Positions 54,791 through 64,000 of a stretch of DNA of 64,000 bases are shown here, one piece after another. Origin of the DNA: Rhodococcus sp. IEGM 1409 (GTDB lineage Bacteria > Actinomycetota > Actinomycetes > Mycobacteriales > Mycobacteriaceae). The position numbers were made by a program, and so were the translations under genes. The notes beneath the pieces are model-generated. The model worked only from the letters and a program-made list of their open reading frames with translations. It had not been told where the DNA came from and made no database searches. Every line of letters starts with the position of its first letter. Positions within the stretch are counted from its first letter, which is position 1. The stretch is taken from the NCBI RefSeq assembly GCF_030056735.1, contig NZ_JASHKN010000010.1, positions 138,122-202,121 of the forward strand. Direction: 5' to 3'.

Positions 54791-55673
54791 GCGCTTGCGA
54801 ATCCTCCGCGAGCTTGCCGACCGCGGAACCGTCGGCGCTACTGCTCTCGCTCTCTCGATGACGCCGTCCGCCGTCTCGCAACAACTCAAGATCCTCGGAC
54901 GTGAAGCGGGGGTCTCGCTCCTCGAGCCGGACGGGCGCACCCTGCGCCTCACGGACGCGGGTCGAGCGCTGGTGCTTCGCGCCGACGACGTGGTGGCGGC
55001 ACTCGACCGGGCAGCTGACGAGATGGCGTCGTACCGAGGCTCGCCGCGGGGCATGGTGCGAGTCGCATTCTTTCCCTCCGGCGCGGCTCTCCTGCTGCCC
55101 GGTGTCCTGACGGCGCTGAAGAACTCGGATGTGGACATCGACGCCTACGACGTCGACAAACCGGCATCGGCCGTCCCCGGGCTGTTGGCCGATCACGACG
55201 TGATCCTCACTCACCGCGACGAACGCGGAGCAGAGACGTCGTTTCCCCGGGTCAGCGTGCAACCGCTGATGCGTGAACCGATCGATCTGGTGCTGCGGCC
55301 TGATCATCCACTCGCCGAGCAGGACTCGGTCCGGTTGGAACAATTGGCCGAGGAGAACTGGATCAGCGTGCGCGGCGGATTTCCGGTCGACGACGTTCTG
55401 TTGTCGGTCGCCTCCGTCACCGGGGTTCAGCCTCGCGTCGCTCATCGGATAAACGATTTCCGCGTCATCGAAGAGTTGGTGGCGGCGGGTCACGGCGTGG
55501 CGTTGATGCCGCGTTACGCGATCACGCATCCCGGAGTGTCGAGGAAACCGGTGGCGGGAGTGCGCGCTGCACGCGTTTATGAATTGGCAACTCGATTGCA
55601 TATCGACCGTAGCCCGGCTATCGGAGTGGTGCTCGACGCCTTTCGCGACGTCGCGCGTGCTGTTGGTGAATGA
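54780..55673 (+). CDS. LysR-family regulator (divergent from EamA transporter)
   Basis: 297 residues. The HTH is short and clear: TVGATALALSMTPSAVSQQL then KILGREAGVSLLEPDGRTL (about 16-55), as in the ArgP/IciA-like and amino acid exporter-type LysR group. The effector domain includes VRVAFFPSGAALLLPGVL and HGVALMPRYAI. LysR/EamA and LysR/LysE divergent pairs usually respond to the exported compound. The start overlaps an iteron and a leader ORF stop. Confidence 0.9.
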   Translation: MDATRLRILRELADRGTVGATALALSMTPSAVSQQLKILGREAGVSLLEPDGRTLRLTDAGRALVLRADDVVAALDRAADEMASYRGSPRGMVRVAFFPSGAALLLPGVLTALKNSDVDIDAYDVDKPASAVPGLLADHDVILTHRDERGAETSFPRVSVQPLMREPIDLVLRPDHPLAEQDSVRLEQLAEENWISVRGGFPVDDVLLSVASVTGVQPRVAHRINDFRVIEELVAAGHGVALMPRYAITHPGVSRKPVAGVRAARVYELATRLHIDRSPAIGVVLDAFRDVARAVGE

Positions 55674-55681
55674 ACACAAAA

Positions 55682-55710
55682 CGGGAGCGACACGATTAGT
55701 GTCGCTCCCG
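55682..55710 (+). terminator. Terminator hairpin after lysR
   Basis: CGGGAGCGACAC (55682-55693) pairs perfectly with GTGTCGCTCCCG (55699-55710), loop GATTA. It lies nine bases after the lysR stop and before the convergent SHOCT gene. Confidence 0.7.
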
Positions 55711-55777
55711 CTTCGGTAGCGCAATCCCCACTGATTATTGAGGGCTGATTAGTGGAGGGGGTTAGTGAGGGCCGGTA

Positions 55778-56155
55778 TCAGGCGAGGGCCTTGGCCTTCA
55801 GTGCTGCGAATTCTTCTTCGCTGATGGTGCCGGCGTCGAGAAGTGCCTTTGCATCTGCGATGGATTCGGCCGGGGACTTTCCGGCAACCTCACGGATGTA
55901 GCTGTCCTGCGCGTTCTTGACCTGCTGCGCAGCCTCGAGGGACCGCTGTGCCATTCCGTCACTGCGAACGATCAGGTAGACGAGCGAGGTGAGCAGCGGA
56001 ATGAAGAACAGGAAGACGATCCAGATTGCCTTCACCCAGCCGGAGGTCTTGTGATCGCGGAACAGGTCGGTGATGATCGAAAAGAGCAGGATCAAGTACG
56101 CGATGAACGCGAAGCTGATGATGATCAGCCAGAGGAAGTCCCAAAAGGAATCCAT
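55778..56155 (-). CDS. PLDc_N/SHOCT-domain membrane protein
   Basis: 125 residues from the ATG at 56155 (GGAG seven bases upstream); an ATG at 56173 is less likely. Two membrane helices (FLWLIIISFAFIAYLILLF and AIWIVFLFFIPLLTSLVYL) form a phospholipase D-nuclease N-terminal type domain with LFRDHKTSGWVKA between. The C-terminal 30 residues are a SHOCT helix pair (IADAKALLDAGTISEEEFAA). The function is unknown; SHOCT motifs occur in many small membrane proteins. Confidence 0.85.
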   Translation of the reverse strand: MDSFWDFLWLIIISFAFIAYLILLFSIITDLFRDHKTSGWVKAIWIVFLFFIPLLTSLVYLIVRSDGMAQRSLEAAQQVKNAQDSYIREVAGKSPAESIADAKALLDAGTISEEEFAALKAKALA

Positions 56156-56333
56156 TGTCGAGCTCCATTTCACAAGTCGGATTTGTCTGAGCTGACTATC
56201 TCACGCGCACGTGGCGTCTGCATCATCCTCGACGGGTGAATTCTTTTTGTTAACTTCGCTACCGACTCTTTCGGGACCAATGTCATGCCGAATCGAAAAC
56301 ATGGACCGAAAATCTCTAGTGCCCTGAAAACGA

Positions 56334-56368
56334 CCCTGGTCCCACCCGAAAATCGGGTGGGACCAGGG
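56334..56368 (-). terminator. leuA terminator
   Basis: Sixteen-base perfect arms (CCCTGGTCCCACCCGA and TCGGGTGGGACCAGGG) with an AAA loop. On the minus strand GTTTTC follows within five bases. It begins 36 bases after the leuA stop. Confidence 0.85.
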
Positions 56369-56403
56369 ATTGTTCACGAGCAGGGTTTGTCAGGAGCTGA
56401 GTG

Positions 56404-58257
<1,854 letters not shown>

Positions 58258-58297
58258 TCAAGACCATGAGTCCGGAAGGCTTGGTCGACCGGCGCAC

Positions 58298-58333
58298 AAA
58301 AACCCCGCGGCGGGAGGCCAGTCTGGATCAGAC
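58298..58333 (-). promoter_or_regulatory. leuA attenuator (hairpin plus T-run)
   Basis: On the minus strand, GTCTG-ATC-CAGAC forms a small hairpin at 58321-58333, then CCTCCCGCCGCGGGGTTTTT (about 58298-58317) forms a short GC-rich stem ending in five T. It lies 3' of a Leu-rich leader peptide and 86 bases before leuA. This is the classical leu attenuation layout, though the stem is short. Confidence 0.55.
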
Positions 58334-58378
58334 CCCGTCGCGGCAACCAAGAAGGAGTGCGCGCTGCATGCACAGCAC
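58328..58378 (-). CDS. leuA leader peptide
   Basis: From ATG at 58369 it encodes MQRALLLGCRDGV, 13 residues, with three consecutive Leu codons (CTC CTT CTT). A GTG at 58378, four bases after AGGAG, gives three more residues and a fourth Leu. Ribosome stalling at Leu codons when charged tRNA-Leu is scarce would favour antitermination upstream of leuA. Leu leaders of this type are known in actinobacteria, including Corynebacterium. Confidence 0.65.
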   Translation of the reverse strand: MLCMQRALLLGCRDGV

Positions 58379-58482
58379 TCTACTCCTGGATTTCGCGAGA
58401 AATCGGTGGGGTTCGCCCTCATGTCCGATTTGTCGCCGAATTGTGCTGCCGTTTCAGCCTCGAAAATGGTGGACTGTCGTCC

Positions 58483-58848
58483 ATGGATCCCCGAATCGCC
58501 GTGGCGAGCACGTACCTCGACGCGCTCCGCAGTCACGATGGCAGTTCCGTACCGCTGGCTCCGGACGCGGTACGTCACGAGGTCGGACTGAAGACAGGGT
58601 TTTCGGGGAATCATTTGCGGCGCAGCCTTTCCGGAGGTCCTCAGTATCGCGTGATCCGCGATATTCGTGAGGTGGAGTGGACGGTCGACGGGGATGACCT
58701 GACGGCTGACTACCTCCTTGACGCCGGATTGTTCGGGCGCAACCTGATGACCGTTCGGGTTATCGAGACTTTCCGGATACCCGCTGACGATCACCGCATT
58801 CACCGCATCACCGCAAAGATCCGACCGGCGCGCGCCAAGCACACTTGA
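58483..58848 (+). CDS. SnoaL/NTF2-like protein (DUF8021-like)
   Basis: 121 residues from the ATG at 58483. It starts MDPRIAVASTYLDALRSHDG and has the pattern DAVRHEVGLKTGFSGNHLRR, then QYRVIRDIREVEWTVDGDDL, which fits an NTF2-like alpha+beta fold. No catalytic residues can be assigned. It overlaps by four bases (TGATG) with a membrane protein gene, so both are co-translated. Confidence 0.6.
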   Translation: MDPRIAVASTYLDALRSHDGSSVPLAPDAVRHEVGLKTGFSGNHLRRSLSGGPQYRVIRDIREVEWTVDGDDLTADYLLDAGLFGRNLMTVRVIETFRIPADDHRIHRITAKIRPARAKHT

Positions 58849-59801
58849 TGCGTTCGATCCGCTGGATCGTCTGTTCACTACTGATCGTTCTCGCCGGTCT
58901 CGGTTCCGCCGGCTCGGTGCTCGCGCTGTTCGTCCACACCCAGGTGAACGACACCGACAGCTATGTCGAGACGGTTGCCCCGTTGGCTTCCGACCCTGCT
59001 GTCCAATCGGCGGTCGTTGACCGGCTGACCGAGGAATTGACGCAGCGGTTGGACGGTTTTCCGCAGGTATTGACGAGACAGGCCGAGAGACTGGTTCAGG
59101 AGGCGGCTCGGTCGTTGGTCTCGAGCGACCAGTTTGCGACGCTCTGGACTGCGGCAAACCGTCAGGCCCACGCGCAACTTGCTTCGATGGTGACCGGCCG
59201 AGCGACCGACGGCATCGTTCGCGCCGACGAGAGCGGAACCGTCACCGTGTCCCTCGAACCCGTCATGACAGAACTGAGGACGAACCTGCACGATCGCGGA
59301 TTCACCGTCGTCGATCGCCTCCCGACTCTGGATCCGCAGTTCGAGATCCTGCACTCCGACGAGCTGGTGCGGGCCCAGGACTTCTCGAACACTCTCGACC
59401 GAGCAGCGGCCTGGCTGCCGTGGGCGTCGGTGGCCTGCGCGATTGCGGCCGTCGCCGTTGCATCGAGGCGAATGCGCGCGCTGTCCCTGGTCGGGCTGGC
59501 GACGGCGGTGGCGATGATCGCCCTGCTGGTGGCGCTGGCCGTCGTGCGTCGGGTCTATTTACAGAATTCAGACATGCCGTCATCTGAGGCGGCAGTCGCG
59601 GTGTACGACGCGCTGGCAGTTTCGCTGGTCAGCAGTATCCGCGTGCTTCTCGCCTGCGGAGTTGCCGTCGCGGTGATCGGTTACGTTGCCGGCGGTTCGC
59701 GTTCTGCGACGTTGATGCGAGCGCGGATCTCGCAACTGATCCCGCGCGGATCTGAGGCGAACAGCAGTACGCATCGGGAAGTCCCAGGACCACCTCGGTA
59801 A
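58848..59801 (+). CDS. Predicted integral membrane protein
   Basis: 317 residues from the ATG at 58848. An N-terminal helix (IVCSLLIVLAGLGSAGSVLAL) is followed by a large external domain (about 30-185; NDTDSYVETVAPLASDPAVQ is typical of an actinobacterial family) and three more helices (AAAWLPWASVACAIAAVAVA, LVGLATAVAMIALLVALAVV, VLLACGVAVAVIGYVAGG). No enzyme motif is visible. It precedes ask by 49 bases. Confidence 0.8.
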   Translation: MRSIRWIVCSLLIVLAGLGSAGSVLALFVHTQVNDTDSYVETVAPLASDPAVQSAVVDRLTEELTQRLDGFPQVLTRQAERLVQEAARSLVSSDQFATLWTAANRQAHAQLASMVTGRATDGIVRADESGTVTVSLEPVMTELRTNLHDRGFTVVDRLPTLDPQFEILHSDELVRAQDFSNTLDRAAAWLPWASVACAIAAVAVASRRMRALSLVGLATAVAMIALLVALAVVRRVYLQNSDMPSSEAAVAVYDALAVSLVSSIRVLLACGVAVAVIGYVAGGSRSATLMRARISQLIPRGSEANSSTHREVPGPPR

Positions 59802-59850
59802 GCTCGACCTCTGGTATCTGTAAACAATTTCGACCTGGAGGTAGAAACGC

Positions 59851-62157
<2,307 letters not shown>

Positions 62158-62170
62158 ACATTTGTTCGGT

Positions 62171-62205
62171 ATCGGCCCCGCACCTGTTGAAGGTGCGGGG
62201 CCGAT
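62171..62205. terminator. Bidirectional terminator after asd
   Basis: ATCGGCCCCGCACCT (62171-62185) and AGGTGCGGGGCCGAT (62191-62205) are perfect 15-bp arms with loop GTTGA. It lies 14 bases after the asd stop and before the convergent Imm51-like gene. Confidence 0.8.
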
Positions 62206-62224
62206 GTCGTTTCGACAGGGAGTG

Positions 62225-62566
62225 CTAGTCGAGTTCGGAAATGGCGACCAGCCCGCCGAGGTAGTCGGCATCCGAATACGCTTTGGCGAGAAGCACTCCG
62301 AGTTCACCAAGGGCTTCGTTGTCGCCGCCGTAGGCAACAAACGTGCCGGCTTCAGGATCGGTGCCGAACCGGCCTTCCAGGTGTGGCGCATCGCGGCCTA
62401 CCACTGCGTGGGCGACCGAAGCCCAGTCGTAGCCGGAGCCTTCGAAGCCCTCTACCTGCTCGAATACCGCAGCCACCTTGCCGAAATGCTGGTCGGTGAG
62501 CATCAGTGACCAGTTGCCCGGAGACGTTTCGAAAAGCTGCAGCGGTTCGATCGATGGTGATGTCAT
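62225..62566 (-). CDS. Imm51-like immunity-type protein
   Basis: 113 residues. It has the pattern FETSPGNWSLMLTDQHFGKV, FEQVEGFEGSGYDWASVAHA and GRFGTDPEAGTFVAYGGDNE, which resembles the Imm51 immunity family. Imm51 proteins are encoded in polymorphic toxin loci, but many solitary copies exist. No toxin gene is adjacent in this window. Confidence 0.6.
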   Translation of the reverse strand: MTSPSIEPLQLFETSPGNWSLMLTDQHFGKVAAVFEQVEGFEGSGYDWASVAHAVVGRDAPHLEGRFGTDPEAGTFVAYGGDNEALGELGVLLAKAYSDADYLGGLVAISELD

Positions 62567-62609
62567 GTGTGTATTGAAGCAGATCCGACCGACAGGTTTC
62601 AGTCGTCTT

Positions 62610-63251
62610 CTAGCGACCTACCGACTGGGCGAGAGCTACGGCGAAGCTGGAAAGTCGTTCTCGGGTATAGGTTTCGGGGTCACTCACCGCCAGCCGTCCG
62701 AGCATTTCGGCAAACGACATCATCGTGTGGGCGAGGAGAACGGGGTCCAGTCCTTCGAGTTTCGACTCGAGAGCGATGCCGGCTCGCGCCAGTTCTTCGG
62801 CGCGCGCGAAAACCGCTCCGCGAGAGAGCTTCAACAGACCGTGATACTCGCTGGGTGCGTTCTCGACAGACGTGAGAATCAGTCGCCAGCGCGTCGGGTT
62901 CGCGAGAACGGCGTCGACGAAGGCTCCGACGGTCCCGGTGTACGACGCGGCTGGGCCGAGTTCGCTCAGATCTGTCGGCATGGCTTCGAGCACCTGAGCG
63001 ATGGCTCGCTCGTGCTCGCGGCGCAGCAGTGCGGCGACGAGATCGGTCCTCGTATCAAAAATTGTGTAGAGGACGGGCTTGCCGACGCCGGCTTCGGCGG
63101 CGACTGATTCCATGCTGAGGTTGTGCAGGCCAACGCGGCCGGTGACCTCGAATGCTGCGTCGAGGAGCTGTTCGCGTCGTTGCTCGGGCGCCATGCGCGG
63201 AGCGTACTTTCGACGCGGCGTGTCCGTTGTGTCTGACTGTGACCTGGTCAT
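62610..63251 (-). CDS. TetR-family regulator divergent from acyl-CoA dehydrogenase
   Basis: 213 residues from the ATG at 63251 (GGAGGTGAGG upstream). The HTH reads NLSMESVAAEAGVGKPVLYT then IFDTRTDLVAAL (about 45-77), with a conserved first helix MAPEQRREQLLDAAFEVTGR. It is divergent from an acyl-CoA dehydrogenase gene, so probably a fatty acid or related catabolism repressor. Confidence 0.9.
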   Translation of the reverse strand: MTRSQSDTTDTPRRKYAPRMAPEQRREQLLDAAFEVTGRVGLHNLSMESVAAEAGVGKPVLYTIFDTRTDLVAALLRREHERAIAQVLEAMPTDLSELGPAASYTGTVGAFVDAVLANPTRWRLILTSVENAPSEYHGLLKLSRGAVFARAEELARAGIALESKLEGLDPVLLAHTMMSFAEMLGRLAVSDPETYTRERLSSFAVALAQSVGR

Positions 63252-63315
63252 CGTGTGCCTCACCTCCGCTCCCACCCTAATCTGCCAGCCGCTTCTCCAT
63301 GAATCATACGCAACC

Positions 63316-63359
63316 GTTGTATTCGACGTCTGCAATTGTTACGGTGGCGTTGTATTCGA
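63316..63359. promoter_or_regulatory. Direct repeats between TetR gene and acyl-CoA dehydrogenase
   Basis: GTTGTATTCGA occurs at 63316-63326 and 63349-63359, 33 bases apart, three helical turns. The region is the 159-base divergent promoter of the TetR gene and the acyl-CoA dehydrogenase. They are possible regulator sites. Confidence 0.45.
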
Positions 63360-63410
63360 AGGGGTGCTCAGTGAGGCGCCTCTGCCGAGATCTCGAGGAG
63401 AACAACCGCT

Positions 63411-64000
63411 ATGAGAGCGCCGAATGATCTGTTGCTCCATCCCTCCACTTGCGATCGGCCGGAGTTCGACGCAACCACGCGGAGACTGCTGGGCGCGACC
63501 GTCGACTGGTTCGAGGCGCGTGGAAAGAGTCGGCTCCTGGCCGACTATCACGAGAAAACCTTCTACTCCGATTTCCTCGATTTCGCGGCGAAGGAAGGAC
63601 TGTTCGCTACATTTCTGACGCCTGCCCGCGACAGCGGCGGAGACTCCGACAAGCGCTGGGATACCAGTCGTATCGCCGCGTTGTCCGAGATCCTCGGCTT
63701 CTACGGACTCAACTACTGGTACCCGTGGCAGGTGACCATCCTCGGTCTCGGGCCGGTGTGGCAGAGCGACAACGAGACGGCAAGGGCGCGAGCAGCTTCC
63801 GCGTTGACTTCCGGAGGTGTTGCGGCATTCGGATTGTCCGAGAAAGAGCACGGCGCCGACGTCTACTCCACCGACATGATCTTGACGTCGACCGGCAGTG
63901 GCGGCTACCTGGCCAGCGGTTCGAAGTACTACATCGGAAATGGCAACTGTGCCAACACTGTTTCCGTCTTCGGTCGCGTCGACGGGGTGGACGGTGCTGA
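63411..64000 (+). CDS. Acyl-CoA dehydrogenase family protein (C-terminus outside window)
   Basis: The visible 196 codons start at the ATG 63411 (CGAGGAG upstream) and run off the window end. The N-terminal helical domain (LLGATVDWFEARGKSRLLA, FYGLNYWYPWQVTILGLG) is followed by the middle beta-domain start VAAFGLSEKEHGADVYSTDM, with LSExxHGxD in place of the usual TEPxxGSD, and SGSKYYIGNGNCANTVSVFG. These contact FAD and substrate. It uses a flavin to desaturate an acyl-CoA. The atypical TEP motif suggests an unusual substrate. Confidence 0.85.
   Translation, partial: MRAPNDLLLHPSTCDRPEFDATTRRLLGATVDWFEARGKSRLLADYHEKTFYSDFLDFAAKEGLFATFLTPARDSGGDSDKRWDTSRIAALSEILGFYGLNYWYPWQVTILGLGPVWQSDNETARARAASALTSGGVAAFGLSEKEHGADVYSTDMILTSTGSGGYLASGSKYYIGNGNCANTVSVFGRVDGVDGA

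Overview
The window looks like chromosome of a mycolic-acid actinobacterium, most probably Rhodococcus (R. erythropolis/qingshengii group by inference). Evidence: high-GC coding with frequent GTG starts, a mycothiol-type DinB protein, the MurT/GatD amidation pair, a tms-type 10-methyl fatty acid pair, type VII-like small proteins, and a core order that matches the M. tuberculosis segment Rv3722c to Rv3708c: aminotransferase, dnaX, methyltransferase, FAD oxidase, SRPBCC protein, amidase, YbaB, recR, gatD, murT, leuA, ask, asd. Extra blocks sit inside this core, and dnaQ, expected between murT and leuA, is not here.

Layout. 1-7.9 kb: a truncated TetR gene, a DinB/maleylpyruvate-isomerase-like gene, a double-domain AsnC regulator divergent from an M20 deacylase plus MHS transporter, an AraC regulator, a degenerate OmpR-type response regulator, a Cys-rich pentapeptide-repeat protein and a small membrane protein. 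7.9-9.6 kb: tRNA-Ser(GGA), the SRP RNA and a class I aminotransferase. 9.7-13.7 kb: a GT87 glycosyltransferase, an HhH-GPD protein, and a LysR/YeiH pair. 13.7-22 kb: an AraC regulator divergent from a seven-gene catabolic operon (quinone oxidoreductase, TauD-type dioxygenase, BKACE, MFS, alpha/beta hydrolase, acyl-CoA ligase, CMD protein) with unknown substrate. 22-25.7 kb: amt with a GlnR-like site, and dnaX.

26-36 kb is the most unusual block. A 2036-residue iterative PKS (KS-AT-ACP-ACP-KR-DH) overlaps by four bases with a 518-residue protein that joins a PKSE-type phosphopantetheinyl transferase domain to a double-hotdog thioesterase resembling enediyne TEs. A Tat-exported multicopper oxidase follows. 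The PKS is preceded by about 680 bases of AT-richer DNA with nested inverted repeats. The other hallmark enediyne cassette genes are absent, so this looks like a compact polyene-type system of unknown product.

36-41 kb: fadA-fadB beta-oxidation genes with a KstR-like site, then a frame-broken AbiEi-like gene bracketed by two related hairpins in inverted orientation. 40.8-48.1 kb: core genes (tmsB, tmsA, SRPBCC, amidase, ybaB, recR) plus an inserted EspC-like/DUF1023 pair. 48.1-51.7 kb: a TetR/MFS pair separated by a 49-bp palindrome, an acyl-CoA dehydrogenase remnant, and ltrA. 51.7-64 kb: gatD-murT, an EamA/LysR pair with 18-bp iterons, a SHOCT protein, leuA with a leader peptide, two small-protein genes, ask-asd, an Imm51-like protein, and a TetR gene divergent from an acyl-CoA dehydrogenase cut by the window end.
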